A stretch of DNA of 64,000 bases from Sphingomonas sp. Leaf357 (GTDB lineage: Bacteria > Pseudomonadota > Alphaproteobacteria > Sphingomonadales > Sphingomonadaceae): NCBI RefSeq assembly GCF_001423845.1, contig NZ_LMPM01000001.1:366001-430000 (forward strand). Direction: 5' to 3'. Position numbers and translations under genes: made by a program. This document shows, piece after piece, positions 49,514 through 59,828 of the stretch. The notes beneath the pieces are model-generated. The model ran no database searches and had not been told where the DNA came from. It worked only from the letters and a program-made list of their open reading frames with translations. Each line of letters opens with the position of its first letter. Within the stretch, counting starts at the first letter, position 1.

Positions 49514-52288
49514 ATGCCGCATCTCTATCTTGTCGACGGTTCGGGCTATATCTTCCGCGCCTATCACCGCCTGCCGCCGCTGACCAACAAGCATGGCGAG
49601 CCGGTGGGGGCCGTCTATGGCTATACGACCATGTTGTGGAAGCTGGTCGACGAGCTGCACGCGGCGGACGGCCCGACGCACATGGCGGTGATCCTCGACA
49701 AATCGAGCAAGACGTTCCGCAACGATCTGTACGACCAGTACAAGGCGCACCGTCCGCCGCCGCCCGAGGATCTCGTCCCGCAATTCCCGATGATCCGCGA
49801 TGCGACGCGCGCGTTCAGCCTGCCGTGCATCGAGACCGAGGGGCTGGAGGCGGACGACATCATCGCCTGCTACGCCAAGGCGGCGCTGGCGCAGGGCTGG
49901 TCGGTGACGATCGTGTCGAGCGACAAGGACCTGATGCAGCTGATCGAGCCGGGCCTCGACCTGTACGACACGATGAACAACCGCCGGCTGGGCGCCGAGC
50001 ATGTCGCGGAGAAGTTCTTCGGCATCGCGCCCACGCAGCTCGGCGACGTGCTCGCCCTGATGGGCGACAGCGTGGACAACGTCCCCGGCGTGCCGGGCGT
50101 CGGCCCGAAGACCGCGGCGAAGCTGATCCTCGAACATGGCGACCTGACCGCCGTGCTGGCGGCGGCGGAGACGATGAAGGCGGGCAAGCTGCGCGACAAT
50201 CTGATCGCGCACGCCGATATGGCGCGCCTCAGCCGCGAACTGGTCGAATTGCGGTGCGATGTGGCGCTGCCCGAGCCGCTCGACGATCTGGTGTTGCAGG
50301 GGATTCCCGATGCGCCGTTGCGCGCCTTTCTCGAACATCACGGCTTCAAGTCGTTGCTCGCCAAATTGTCGGCGGTGGCGGATGCGCCGGTCGCCGCGCC
50401 GCATTCCGACCCCGGCCTGATCACGGTGCCGGCGGAGGAGGATCCACCCTGCGATCACGACGGGTACGAGACGGTGGTGGACGAGGCCGCGCTGGATCGC
50501 TGGATCGCGGTCGCGCGGCACCAGGGCTGGATCGCGATCGATACCGAGACGACCGGGGTGGATGCCACGCGCGCCGAACTGGTCGGGGTGAGCATGGCGC
50601 TGCATCCCAACCTCGCCTGCTACGTACCTCTCGCGCATGGCGGCACCGACATGTTCGCCGAGGTGCCGGTACAGCTCGACCGGGCGGTGGCGCTGGCGAA
50701 GTTGAAGACCCTGTTCGAGGATCCGTCCGTCCTGAAGATCGGCCACAATCTGAAATACGACATGATCGTGCTGGGCCGGTGCGGGCTGGACGTGTTCCCG
50801 CACGACGACACGATCGTGATGAGCTTCGATCTCGACGCCGGGCTGCATGGCCACGGCATGGACGAACTGGCCGCGACCCATCTGTCGCACAGCTGCATCG
50901 CGTTCAAGGACGTGGTCGGGGTGGGCAAGACGCAGCGCAGCTTCGCCGAGATCGACCTGAAGGCGGCGACCCGCTACGCCGCCGAGGATGCCGACGTGAC
51001 GCTGCGATTGTGGCGACGCTTCAAGCCGCGCCTGCCGGCCGAAGCCGCGACGCGGGTCTACGAGATGGTCGATCGCCCGCTGATCCCGGTGATCGCGCAG
51101 ATGGAACGGCACGGGATCAAGGTGGATGCCGCCAAGCTGTCCGCGCTGTCGACCGAGTTCGCGCAACAGATGGGCGCGCTGGAGGTCGAGATCCACGCGC
51201 TGGCCGGTGGCGCGTTCACCATCGGCAGCCCCAAGCAGCTCGGCGACGTCCTGTTCGAGCGGATGGGCATCAAGGGCGGGCGCAAGGGCAAGTCGGGCGT
51301 CTATTCGACCGACGTCAACGAACTGGAGCGGATCGCCGCCGATAAGGATTCCCCCGGCAAGGATATCGCGCGGAAAGTGCTCGAGTGGCGGCAGCTGTCG
51401 AAGCTGAAATCCACCTATACCGATGCGTTGCAGGCGCAGATCAATCCGGCGACGGGGCGCGTGCATACGTCCTATTCGCTGACCGGTGCGCAGACCGGGC
51501 GATTGTCCTCGACCGATCCGAACCTGCAGAACATCCCGATCCGCACCGAGATCGGCCGTCAGATTCGCGACGCGTTCGTGGCCGAGCCGGGCAACGTCCT
51601 GCTCGCCGCCGATTATTCGCAGATCGAACTTCGCCTCGCCGCGCACATGGCCGACGTGCCCGCGCTGAAGGCCGCGTTCGCCAATGGCGACGACATCCAC
51701 AGCCTCACCGCGCAAGAATTGTTCGGCGAGGTCAACCGCGACACGCGCGGGCGGGCCAAGACGATCAACTTCGCGATCCTCTACGGCATCAGCCGCTGGG
51801 GCTTGGCGGGGCGGCTCGACGTGACGGCGGACGAGGCGCAGGCGATGATCGATCGCTATTTCGAACGCTTTCCCGGCATCCGCAACTATATCGCCGCGAC
51901 GACCGAATTCGTGCGCGACAAGGGCTACACCGTCACCTTGTTCGGGCGGAAGACGCATTTCCCGCGCATCGCCTCCAAGATCCAGCACGAACGCCAGGGC
52001 GCCGAGCGCGCGGCGATCAACGCGCCGATCCAGGGCACCAGCGCCGACATCATCAAGCGCGCGATGGTGCGGATGGGGCCGGCCTTGCTCGAAGCGGGCT
52101 TACCCGACGTGCGCATGCTGCTCCAGGTGCACGACGAACTGGTGTTCGAACTGCCTGAGGGCGATGTGGACGCGGCCCGGCCGGTGATCGAGCGCGTGAT
52201 GGCGACGGCGGCCGAGCCTCTGGTGACGCTGGATGTGCCGCTCGGGATCGAGATCGGCACCGGGCTCAGCTGGGGCGCGGCGCATTGA
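49514..52288 (+). CDS. polA: DNA polymerase I
   Basis: 924-residue repair and Okazaki-fragment polymerase. The three domains are complete: 5'-3' exonuclease (YLVDGSGYIFRAYHRLPPLT, GVGPKTAAKLILEHGD), 3'-5' exonuclease with the DxE pair in IDTETTGVDATRAELVGVS, and polymerase A (DYSQIELRLAAHMADVP, RGRAKTINFAILYGIS, QVHDELVFELPE). Length is normal, slightly long. The ATG at 49514 (MPHLYLVDGSG) is chosen from family alignment; 21 codons further up are spacer. Confidence 0.98.
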   Translation: MPHLYLVDGSGYIFRAYHRLPPLTNKHGEPVGAVYGYTTMLWKLVDELHAADGPTHMAVILDKSSKTFRNDLYDQYKAHRPPPPEDLVPQFPMIRDATRAFSLPCIETEGLEADDIIACYAKAALAQGWSVTIVSSDKDLMQLIEPGLDLYDTMNNRRLGAEHVAEKFFGIAPTQLGDVLALMGDSVDNVPGVPGVGPKTAAKLILEHGDLTAVLAAAETMKAGKLRDNLIAHADMARLSRELVELRCDVALPEPLDDLVLQGIPDAPLRAFLEHHGFKSLLAKLSAVADAPVAAPHSDPGLITVPAEEDPPCDHDGYETVVDEAALDRWIAVARHQGWIAIDTETTGVDATRAELVGVSMALHPNLACYVPLAHGGTDMFAEVPVQLDRAVALAKLKTLFEDPSVLKIGHNLKYDMIVLGRCGLDVFPHDDTIVMSFDLDAGLHGHGMDELAATHLSHSCIAFKDVVGVGKTQRSFAEIDLKAATRYAAEDADVTLRLWRRFKPRLPAEAATRVYEMVDRPLIPVIAQMERHGIKVDAAKLSALSTEFAQQMGALEVEIHALAGGAFTIGSPKQLGDVLFERMGIKGGRKGKSGVYSTDVNELERIAADKDSPGKDIARKVLEWRQLSKLKSTYTDALQAQINPATGRVHTSYSLTGAQTGRLSSTDPNLQNIPIRTEIGRQIRDAFVAEPGNVLLAADYSQIELRLAAHMADVPALKAAFANGDDIHSLTAQELFGEVNRDTRGRAKTINFAILYGISRWGLAGRLDVTADEAQAMIDRYFERFPGIRNYIAATTEFVRDKGYTVTLFGRKTHFPRIASKIQHERQGAERAAINAPIQGTSADIIKRAMVRMGPALLEAGLPDVRMLLQVHDELVFELPEGDVDAARPVIERVMATAAEPLVTLDVPLGIEIGTGLSWGAAH

Positions 52289-52309
52289 TCTACCCCCGTC
52301 TCTCATTTC

Positions 52310-52398
52310 CCGTCCGTGCTGAGCCTGTCGAAGCACTGCCTTTCTTTTCGACTGTCGCGAAAAAAGACAGTGCTTCGACAGGCTCGGGACGGACGGGT
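52310..52398. repeat. Paired palindromic repeat (family A)
   Basis: CGTCCGTGCTGAGCCTGTCG and inverted CGACAGGCTCGGGACGGACG close a long hairpin, with a second inner inverted repeat (AAGCACTGCC.../...ACAGTGCTT). It stands between polA and the flippase gene and could work as a transcription block. Confidence 0.8.
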
Positions 52399-52435
52399 GT
52401 TTGGGGTTGTGGGGCGATAGACAGGCAAACCCATC

Positions 52436-53947
52436 TTGCCTGATCCCGCCATCGCTTCCGGCACCGATGAACTGAACGCGCTCGCCAAGGGCGGGCGGAC
52501 GAACATCATCGGCTTTCTGATGCGCCTCGTCGCGCGCCTGCCGTTCCTGTTCATCGCCGGGCGCATCTATGGCCCGGATCAGGTCGGGCGGTTCGCGCTT
52601 GCCGTGGTGGTGGTCGAGCTGGCCGCCCTGATCGCCACGCTGGGGCTGAAGCGCGGGCTGGCCCAGGCACTGTCGGAGGGCGATCGGCCGGCGGTGTGCG
52701 TGGTGTGGGATGCGATGGCGGTGGCGCTGATCGCGTCGCTGATCGCCAGCGCGGTGCTCGTGATGGTGCCGGAGGTGATGTACCCCAACAGCGAGATCCG
52801 CGGCATGGACCGCTGGCTGGCGCTGATCGTGTTCGCCACCGCCTGGTCGGACATCAGCTTGGCGGCGCTCGCCTATCGCCGCAACGTGAAGGCGACCGTC
52901 ACCGCGCGCGCGGTGATCGAGCCGTGGACGATCAGCATCGCCGCCTGGGCCTTTTCCTTCTACTCGCTGCGCGACGGGCTCGTCCTCTCGTACATCGCAT
53001 CGATGGTCGCCGCTTTGATCGCGTCGCTGATCCCGTTCGTGCGCAGCTACGGCCTGCCTTACGGCTGGCGACCGCGCCCCAGCATCCTGATCGGTCTGGC
53101 CCGGCGCAACGTGCCGCTGGCCGGGGCGGACGCGATCGAATGGGGCACGCGCAACGTCGATCGCTTCATCCTGGGCGTGATGTTCGAACCCAAGATCGTC
53201 GGCATCTATTACATGGCGCAGCAGGTCGCCTCGATCCCGGGCAAATTGAAGACCAGCTTCGATCCGATCCTCGGCCCCGTCGTCACCACCGCGCTGGCGC
53301 GCGACGACAAGGAGGCGGTGGCGGCGCAGGTGCGTCAGGTCGGCTTCTGGATCATGGCGGCGCAGGTCGGCCTCGCGCTGATGGGATCGATCCCGGGCGA
53401 AGCGGTGATGGGCATCGTCGGCCCGCAATTCGTCGCGGGCACGGCGGCGCTGGGCTTCCTGCTGTCGGCGGAGGCCGCGGCATCGACCGGAGCGGTCTCC
53501 GAAAGTGCGCTCGTCTATATCGCGCGGTTCCGGAACCTGCTGATTTCGGCCGGCATGCTGTGCTTCCAGATCGGCTTGAGCTTCGCCCTGATCTTCGCGA
53601 TGCGCGGGATCGGCTGGCCGGTCAATTATCAGGCGGCGGGGCCGGCGATCGCGCTGTTCACGTCCGTGGGGCTGACGTCGATCATCAAATCGAGCTTCCT
53701 GTCGCACCTGCTGAAGGCGCGCGTCGCGGGGTGGCGCTGGCCGATGCTGTGGGGCGCGCTAGCGGCGATCCTGGTCGGCGGCGCATTCACGATGCTGCCC
53801 AAGCGCTTCGAATGGGCGGAGGTGGTGATCGGCATCCCGGCGATCGCCGGCACCTATCTGTTCGTGCTGTTCCGCTGGGCGCTGACCCCGGCCGACCGGG
53901 CGTTGTTCAAGTCGATGCCCAAGGAGGGCGCTGCGGTTCCGGCCTGA
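52436..53947 (+). CDS. Oligosaccharide flippase family protein (MATE-like, Wzx type)
   Basis: 503-residue integral membrane protein with about 14 transmembrane helices. NIIGFLMRLVARLPFLFIAG and GPDQVGRFALAVVVVELA begin the MVF/PST fold. Members flip lipid-linked oligosaccharides across the inner membrane for surface-polysaccharide assembly. TTG at 52436 is used, with AGG 11 bases upstream, so the start is not secure. No glycosyltransferase gene is adjacent. Confidence 0.85.
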   Translation: MPDPAIASGTDELNALAKGGRTNIIGFLMRLVARLPFLFIAGRIYGPDQVGRFALAVVVVELAALIATLGLKRGLAQALSEGDRPAVCVVWDAMAVALIASLIASAVLVMVPEVMYPNSEIRGMDRWLALIVFATAWSDISLAALAYRRNVKATVTARAVIEPWTISIAAWAFSFYSLRDGLVLSYIASMVAALIASLIPFVRSYGLPYGWRPRPSILIGLARRNVPLAGADAIEWGTRNVDRFILGVMFEPKIVGIYYMAQQVASIPGKLKTSFDPILGPVVTTALARDDKEAVAAQVRQVGFWIMAAQVGLALMGSIPGEAVMGIVGPQFVAGTAALGFLLSAEAAASTGAVSESALVYIARFRNLLISAGMLCFQIGLSFALIFAMRGIGWPVNYQAAGPAIALFTSVGLTSIIKSSFLSHLLKARVAGWRWPMLWGALAAILVGGAFTMLPKRFEWAEVVIGIPAIAGTYLFVLFRWALTPADRALFKSMPKEGAAVPA

Positions 53948-53960
53948 ACGGCTTAAGATT

Positions 53961-54165
53961 GTGTCGCGCTAAGACGCGAAGACGCGAAGACGCGAAGCGG
54001 AAAGTATTTTCTGACCTTACCCCTGGCGTCTTAGCGTCTTAGCGCAAAATCATTCGGCGGTGCTTTCGGGCACAGGTCGATTTTTCACACGAAGCCACGA
54101 AGCCACAAAGAAAAAGAGGATCAACTTTCTCTTCTTCTTTGTGGCTTCGTGGCTTTGTGTGAAAT
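53961..54165. repeat. Two consecutive large inverted repeats with short internal tandem units
   Basis: The first (53961-54050) is built of CGCTAAGACGCGAAGACGCG-type units on the left and GCGTCTTAGCGTCTTAGCGC on the right. The second (54082-54165) has TTTTCACACGAAGCCACGAAG paired with CTTCGTGGCTTTGTGTGAAA. Together they fill the 238 bases between the flippase and purH, with no ORF. As RNA they would form long hairpins and may block transcription from both sides. Confidence 0.8.
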
Positions 54166-54185
54166 CCGAAAGGCTGCGCCGCCGA

Positions 54186-55751
54186 TCAGTGGCGGAAGTG
54201 GCGCATGCCCGTGAACACCATCGCCAGACCGGCCGCGTCCGCCGCGGCGATCACGTCTTCGTCGCGGATCGAGCCGCCCGGCTGGATCACCGCCGTCGCG
54301 CCCGCCTCGACCGCCGCGAGCAGGCCGTCGGCGAACGGGAAGAACGCATCCGAGGCGACCGCCGAGCCGACCGTGCGGGCCTGCCCCCAGCCGGCCTTGT
54401 CGGCGGCGTCCTTCGCCTTCCAGGCGGCGATGCGCGCGGATTCGAGGCGGTTCATCTGGCCCGCGCCGATCCCGGCGGTGCTGCCGCCCTTTGCATAGAC
54501 GATCGCGTTCGACTTGACGTGCTTGGCCACGGTCCAGGCGAAGCGGCAATCGGCCAGTTCCTGCTCGGTGGGCGCGCGCTTCGTCACCACCCGCAATTCG
54601 CCCGGCGTGCCGTTGTCGCGCGTCTGGAGCAGCCAGCCGCCGGTGATCGACTTGGCGAGCAGCCCGGACCGCGCCGCGTCCGGCAGGTCGCCGGTGAGCA
54701 GCAGCCGCAGGTTCTTCTTCGCCGCGAAGATCGCCAGCGCGTCCTCATCGGCATCGGGCGCGATGACGACTTCGGTGAAGATGCCGGTGATCGCGCGCGC
54801 CGTCGCCGCATCGAGCGCGCGGTTGAGCGCGATGATCCCGCCGAACGCCGACACCGTGTCGCAGGCGAACGCGGCTTCGTAGGCTTCCGCCAGCGTCGCG
54901 GCGGTGGCGACGCCGCAGGGGTTGGCGTGCTTGACGATCACGACGCTGGGGTCGGCCGACGCGAATTCGCTGACCAGATCCAGCGCGGCATCGGCATCGT
55001 TGAAATTGTTGTAGCTCAGTTCCTTGCCCTGCACCTGACGCGCCTGGCCGATGCCGCGCGCGGCGGGGCCGGTGGCGGTGTAGAAAGCGGCGGACTGGTG
55101 CGGATTCTCGCCATAGCGCAGCGACTGGCCGTGCTTCAGGGTCAGCGGCAGGATGTCCGGAAACGCCTCGCCCTGATCGGCGAAGGCGAACCATTGCGCG
55201 ATCATGCCGTCATAAGCAGCGGTCGCGGCATAGGCCTTGGCGGCGAGCTTGCGGCGTTGCTCCAGCGTGGTGGTGCCCTCGGTGAGCAGCGCATAATCCG
55301 TCGGATCGGTGACAATCGCGACGAAGGCGTGGTTCTTCGCCGCCGAGCGGATCATCGACGGGCCGCCGATATCGATATTCTCGATGATCTCCGGCCGGTC
55401 CGCGCCCTTGGCGACGGTCGCGGCGAAGGGATAGAGGTTGACGACGACGAGATCGATCGCGCCGATCCCGTGCTGTTCCATCGCCGCGACATGCTCGGCA
55501 TCGTCGCGCACCGCGAGCAGGCCGCCATGGACGATCGGGTGCAACGTCTTGACGCGCCCGTCCATCATCTCGGGAAAGCCGGTCAGGTCGCTGATGTCGC
55601 GCACGTCGAGGCCGGCATCGCGCAACGCCCGGGCGGTGCCGCCGGTGGAGACGAGCTCCACGCCCTTCCCCGCGAGCGCTCGACCGAGATCGACGATGCC
55701 GGTCTTGTCGGACACCGACAGGAGGGCGCGGCGGATGGGGATGGTCGTCAT
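54186..55751 (-). CDS. purH: Bifunctional AICAR transformylase / IMP cyclohydrolase
   Basis: 521-residue enzyme for the last two steps of purine synthesis. The N-terminal cyclohydrolase half has [20 protein letters not shown] and [20 protein letters not shown]; the C-terminal formyltransferase half has [20 protein letters not shown] and [20 protein letters not shown] with FRHAMRH-like end. Length is normal. It sits 49 bases after the heparinase-family gene on the same strand, in an operon with rpe and rsmB. Confidence 0.97.
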   Translation of the reverse strand: MTTIPIRRALLSVSDKTGIVDLGRALAGKGVELVSTGGTARALRDAGLDVRDISDLTGFPEMMDGRVKTLHPIVHGGLLAVRDDAEHVAAMEQHGIGAIDLVVVNLYPFAATVAKGADRPEIIENIDIGGPSMIRSAAKNHAFVAIVTDPTDYALLTEGTTTLEQRRKLAAKAYAATAAYDGMIAQWFAFADQGEAFPDILPLTLKHGQSLRYGENPHQSAAFYTATGPAARGIGQARQVQGKELSYNNFNDADAALDLVSEFASADPSVVIVKHANPCGVATAATLAEAYEAAFACDTVSAFGGIIALNRALDAATARAITGIFTEVVIAPDADEDALAIFAAKKNLRLLLTGDLPDAARSGLLAKSITGGWLLQTRDNGTPGELRVVTKRAPTEQELADCRFAWTVAKHVKSNAIVYAKGGSTAGIGAGQMNRLESARIAAWKAKDAADKAGWGQARTVGSAVASDAFFPFADGLLAAVEAGATAVIQPGGSIRDEDVIAAADAAGLAMVFTGMRHFRH

Positions 55752-55800
55752 GGCGGGACAATTCCAACGATGTGAGGCAGGCGCGCTGCGCTTTGCCTGT

Positions 55801-57522
55801 TCAGTTGGCGCGCTTCAAGGCCCAGCTGATGCTGGCGCCGCCGGCGGGCGATTCGCCGGTCACGACGAGCTGCTGGGTCGAGACCGGGCGGCCGTCGGGA
55901 TCGATCCACAAACTGTCCTCGACCCCCAGCGTGCCGCCGCGGCAGCGATATTGCCACAATGCGCCGCCGGGCATGCGCAGCAACGCGGCCATGCCGTCGG
56001 CGGTGGGCGAGACCTGAACGCCTTTGCCGAGATGGAAACGCAGCGCGAACGGCGTCGCGGCGGCGCTCTTGCGACGCTTGCCGGCGGGCAGCAGCATATC
56101 TTCGCCGCGCAGCTCGCGGCCGTCGCTGCCCAATACCAATTGCCGGCGATGCACGAAGCCGAAGCGCCGGGCATAACCGTCATGGCTCGCCTCGATCCGG
56201 CTGGAATTCTCCGATTCCTGGCGCGTCAGCTCGACCTCGGCCACGCCGCGACCGAGCGTGCCGTCGGCATGGATCGCGGTGGAATTGCTGTCGCCGACGA
56301 TCAGCGTCGAATGCGCCGCGGTGGTGCGCAACCCCTCCGCGAGGCTGGGCAGCAATTGCGCCACCGCCGCGCGCGCGCCGCCGCAATTGACCACCAGCCG
56401 GTGCGGCCCATCCGACATCTCGAACGCCAAAGTCGAGGCGCAACCGCCCTCGACCAGCCGAGCGACCGGCGGCGGCGCGGCATCGATGATGACGATCGCC
56501 GACCCGGCCGACAGGCGCTGATAGCCCCATTCGCGCGCCTGCCGCAGCGGGCGCGCGCGGATGCCGGTGGCATCGACGATCTGCGCCAGGATCTCGGCCA
56601 GCACCGGGCCGCCGCCCTGCCAGCTCGACAGGCCGCGATCGCCGAGGCACACGCCGAGCAGCGCCGGCACCATCCGCGCGAGCGCGTCGTACAAGGCGGC
56701 GGGCGCGCCCAGCCGGCGCGATTCGTACGTCTCGCGCAGCATCGTCAGCAGCATGATGATGTCGAGTTGCGCGGCAGGCGAGCGCGCCACGCTGCCGCCA
56801 TCCTCGAACACCGACCCGGCAATGGCGCGGTTCAGCGCCGCCTCCATCCCGCCGCGCCGCGCATCGCCGCCGGCGATCAGCAACCCGGCCGCGCACACGC
56901 CGCACATCGCGGCGATGCGCGGTGCGCCCGGCGCCATCTTCTCCGCGCCGCGATCGATATGCCGCGCGCCGCGCGCCAGCGTGTTGAGCACGCTGCTGCG
57001 ATAGACCAGGTCGGCCGAGGACAGGATCAACGGCGCATGCGCGGTCCAGAACAGGATGCGCCGGCCCCACAGATCGGCGCGCCACGCCGGTTCGGTCACC
57101 TTGTCGGCATGCAGGGCGAGCCAGCCGCGCATCACCTGTTCGGCGATCGGCGCGCCCTGCGCGCGCGTCGCCACGGTCGACAGGTCGCGCAGCCAGGCGA
57201 AGCTCTGGAGATATTCGGCGAAGGCGCGCGTCTGCGTCGTCTTGCGATCGAACAGGGTCTCCAGCGCATGGCTGTCGCCGCGAAACAGCATCTGTCCGGC
57301 GAGCAAGGCATGGCCGCGCCGCACGTCGCCGATAAAGGGATCGTCGGGCACGGCGATCAGCTTCAGCGGATGGCGCCCCTTCAGCTTCACGCCGTGGATC
57401 GGGGTGCGCCACGTAAGACGATGGAATCGTTCGGTCAGGCGTTCGGCGAGCGACAGGCCGGTATCGCCGCCGATCCGCATCAGCCGCTTGCCTTCGTCGA
57501 TGCCGTCGCCCGCGTCGCTCAC
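55801..57522 (-). CDS. Heparinase II/III family protein
   Basis: 573-residue protein with an alpha-barrel N-terminal half and a beta-sandwich C-terminal half typical of the polysaccharide lyase 8/12-like heparinase II/III fold. [20 protein letters not shown] is the characteristic heparinase II/III C-terminal motif, and [16 protein letters not shown] and [13 protein letters not shown] lie in the barrel. No signal peptide is seen, so it is presumably cytosolic or exported otherwise. It is found in alphaproteobacteria next to rsmB-rpe-purH, as here. GTG start at 57522 overlaps the rpe TGA (GTGA). Substrate unknown, probably an acidic polysaccharide. Confidence 0.85.
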   Translation of the reverse strand: MSDAGDGIDEGKRLMRIGGDTGLSLAERLTERFHRLTWRTPIHGVKLKGRHPLKLIAVPDDPFIGDVRRGHALLAGQMLFRGDSHALETLFDRKTTQTRAFAEYLQSFAWLRDLSTVATRAQGAPIAEQVMRGWLALHADKVTEPAWRADLWGRRILFWTAHAPLILSSADLVYRSSVLNTLARGARHIDRGAEKMAPGAPRIAAMCGVCAAGLLIAGGDARRGGMEAALNRAIAGSVFEDGGSVARSPAAQLDIIMLLTMLRETYESRRLGAPAALYDALARMVPALLGVCLGDRGLSSWQGGGPVLAEILAQIVDATGIRARPLRQAREWGYQRLSAGSAIVIIDAAPPPVARLVEGGCASTLAFEMSDGPHRLVVNCGGARAAVAQLLPSLAEGLRTTAAHSTLIVGDSNSTAIHADGTLGRGVAEVELTRQESENSSRIEASHDGYARRFGFVHRRQLVLGSDGRELRGEDMLLPAGKRRKSAAATPFALRFHLGKGVQVSPTADGMAALLRMPGGALWQYRCRGGTLGVEDSLWIDPDGRPVSTQQLVVTGESPAGGASISWALKRAN

Positions 57523-58220
57523 CCGGCTGGCATTCCCGCGTCTGGGCCGCCGCGCAGGCCGGCGATGTTCGCGGCATACGCATCCGGCCCGCCCCGGAAC
57601 GTCGCGGTGCCGGCGACCAGCACATCGGCCCCGGCGGCGATCGCCCGCGGCGCGGTGTTATGGTCGATCCCGCCATCGACCTCCAGATCGACATCGAACC
57701 CGCCGGCATCGATCATCTTGCGGATCGCGGCGATCTTCTTCAGCTGGCTCTCGATGAAGCTCTGCCCGCCGAAGCCGGGATTGACGCTCATCACCAGCAC
57801 CAGATCGACCGAGTCGAGCAGGTAGTCGAGCGCCTTGGCCGGGGTCTGCGGCGTCAGCACCACGCCGGCGCGCTTGCCCATCGACCGGATGTGCTGGAGG
57901 CTGCGATGCGTATGCGGCCCGGCCTCGAGATGGACGCTGATCGTGTCCGCCCCGGCGGTCGCGAAATCCTCCAGAAAGGCATCGACCGGCGCGATCATCA
58001 GATGCACGTCGATCGGCTTGGCGGTGTAGGGGCGGATCGCCTTCACCACCATCGGCCCGATCGTGATGTTGGGCACGAAATGCCCGTCCATCACGTCGAC
58101 ATGGATCCAGTCCGCGCCGGCGGCGTCTATCGCGCGGATCTCCTCGCCCAGACGCGCGAAATCGGCGGACAGGATCGAGGGGGCGATACGGACGGGGCGC
58201 TGGCTCGGAACAGGGGACAT
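57519..58220 (-). CDS. rpe: Ribulose-phosphate 3-epimerase
   Basis: 233-residue TIM-barrel enzyme that interconverts ribulose 5-phosphate and xylulose 5-phosphate. [37 protein letters not shown] and [20 protein letters not shown] hold the metal His/Asp residues and the phosphate loop. Length is normal. It overlaps the heparinase-family gene by 4 bases. Confidence 0.97.
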   Translation of the reverse strand: MSPVPSQRPVRIAPSILSADFARLGEEIRAIDAAGADWIHVDVMDGHFVPNITIGPMVVKAIRPYTAKPIDVHLMIAPVDAFLEDFATAGADTISVHLEAGPHTHRSLQHIRSMGKRAGVVLTPQTPAKALDYLLDSVDLVLVMSVNPGFGGQSFIESQLKKIAAIRKMIDAGGFDVDLEVDGGIDHNTAPRAIAAGADVLVAGTATFRGGPDAYAANIAGLRGGPDAGMPAG

Positions 58221-58272
58221 GGCGAAGTCTCTAGCATGGCTGACTCGGGCCGCAAGACGGGGATCGAAATGT

Positions 58273-59553
58273 TCAGGCGGCGCGGATCAAACGCACCATG
58301 AAGAACCCGTCCAATCCGCCCACCTCCGCAAGCATTCCCGGCAAGGTACGCAAGTAACCGTCGGCATGCGGGGCAAGTCCCGCGGGAAGTTCGTCCTGCC
58401 GCACCGGATCGATGCGGTAGTCGGACCGGACCGACAGGAAACGGCGCAACTGGTCCTCGCCCTCGGCCGGTTCGAGCGAGCAGGTGGCGTAGACGAGCGT
58501 CCCGCCCGGCTTCACCCAATCGGCGGCGCGGGCGAAGAGCCGTTCCTGCAGCGCCGCCATCTCCGAGATGATCGACGGGCGCACGCGGTACAGCACGTCC
58601 GGGTGGCGGCGGAAGATGCCGGTCGCGCTGCACGGCGCGTCAAGCAGCACCGCGTCGGCGGGCTCGGCGGGCTTCCACAATAAAGCGTCGGCGGTGACGA
58701 TCTCGGCGGTCAGCTTCGTCCGCGCGAGATTGTCGGCGAGACGTTCGAGCCGGGTCGGCGAATTGTCGAGCGCGGTGACGGCCCAGCCGGCGGCGGCGAG
58801 CTGCATCGTCTTGCCGCCCGGCGCGGCGCAGATGTCGAGTGCCGTGCCGGTTCCGGTTCCGATGAGCCGCGCGGGCAGCGACGCGGCGAGATCCTGTACC
58901 CACCACGCGCCGTCGTCGAACCCCGGCATTTCCGGCACGTGCCCACCGGGCAGCCGGACATGGCCGGGCATCAGCGATTCGCCGCCGAGCGCTTCGGCCC
59001 ATTCCCCGGTGCGCTCGGGATCGGCCAGCGTGAGATCGAGCGGCGGCGGTACGGCGATGGCGTGTTCCGCGCCCTCGATGCCGTCGTCGCCCCAGGCGGC
59101 GTGCCAGCGGATCGCGGTCGCATCGGGCAGGGTCGGGATTTCCGGCAGCGCGTCGCCCCGCCGCGACAGGGTGCCGAACACGCCGTGGACCAGCTTGCGC
59201 GGACCGCCCTCGACCAGCGGCAGCACGGTGGCGATCGCGGCATGCGATGGCGTGCCGAGCGCCAGCGTCTGGACCAGCGCGATGCGCAGCGCGAAGCGTG
59301 CCTTGGCATCTTCCGGCAGCGGGCGGGCGGTGGCCGAATCGATCAGCGCGTCGAGATCGGGCAGGCGGCGCAAGGTTTCGGCCGCGATGGCGCGGGCGAG
59401 CGCGCGATCGTCGGCGCGGTCGATCCCCGCCGTGGCGCGATCGAGCGCGGATTCGAGCGGCAGGCCCTGGCGCAGCACCGCATCGAGCAGGCGGAGCGCC
59501 GCGCGGCGCGCGGGCACGCCCGGCGGATCGGGAGAATAGGAATTTGCAGGCAT
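58273..59553 (-). CDS. rsmB: 16S rRNA m5C967 methyltransferase family protein (RsmB/NOP2)
   Basis: 426-residue S-adenosylmethionine methyltransferase. The N-terminal NusB-like part (about 1-130) is followed by the catalytic domain with [40 protein letters not shown] (release Cys) and [15 protein letters not shown] (catalytic Cys). It methylates cytosine 967-type positions of 16S rRNA. The ATG at 59553 is taken as start because family members begin shortly before [12 protein letters not shown]; an ATG at 59583 has no ribosome-binding site. Confidence 0.93.
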   Translation of the reverse strand: MPANSYSPDPPGVPARRAALRLLDAVLRQGLPLESALDRATAGIDRADDRALARAIAAETLRRLPDLDALIDSATARPLPEDAKARFALRIALVQTLALGTPSHAAIATVLPLVEGGPRKLVHGVFGTLSRRGDALPEIPTLPDATAIRWHAAWGDDGIEGAEHAIAVPPPLDLTLADPERTGEWAEALGGESLMPGHVRLPGGHVPEMPGFDDGAWWVQDLAASLPARLIGTGTGTALDICAAPGGKTMQLAAAGWAVTALDNSPTRLERLADNLARTKLTAEIVTADALLWKPAEPADAVLLDAPCSATGIFRRHPDVLYRVRPSIISEMAALQERLFARAADWVKPGGTLVYATCSLEPAEGEDQLRRFLSVRSDYRIDPVRQDELPAGLAPHADGYLRTLPGMLAEVGGLDGFFMVRLIRAA

Positions 59554-59657
59554 CGCATAGCCATTGGACAGCTTCGCCCGCATGTAAAGCCGCGCGACGC
59601 CTTGCGGCCGCCCCGTTCAGCGCCGATGTTGGGTCCTCGAACCGCAAGGATGAGAGC

Positions 59658-59822
59658 ATGGCCGAGCGCCCACCGCATGTGAAACCGCCGGCCTATCTGT
59701 CGAAGAGCCCGCCCGTGCCCGCGCCCGACGCGGAGCCGCAACCCGCGCCCGAAGACCCGCTGGGCCGCGATCCGACCCGGTATGGCGATTGGGAATTGAA
59801 GGGCATCGCGGTCGATTTCTGA
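59658..59822 (+). CDS. DUF1674 / SDHAF4-like succinate dehydrogenase assembly factor
   Basis: 54-residue protein, Pro-rich N-terminus and the conserved end EDPLGRDPTRYGDWELKGIA VDF. This is the DUF1674 domain, the bacterial relative of mitochondrial Sdh assembly factor 4, which protects the flavoprotein subunit of complex II during assembly. An in-frame alternative does not exist upstream with better spacing. The next gene starts 7 bases after its stop, so it is coupled to the AsmA gene; it is divergent from rsmB. Confidence 0.88.
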   Translation: MAERPPHVKPPAYLSKSPPVPAPDAEPQPAPEDPLGRDPTRYGDWELKGIAVDF

Positions 59823-59828
59823 CGATCG

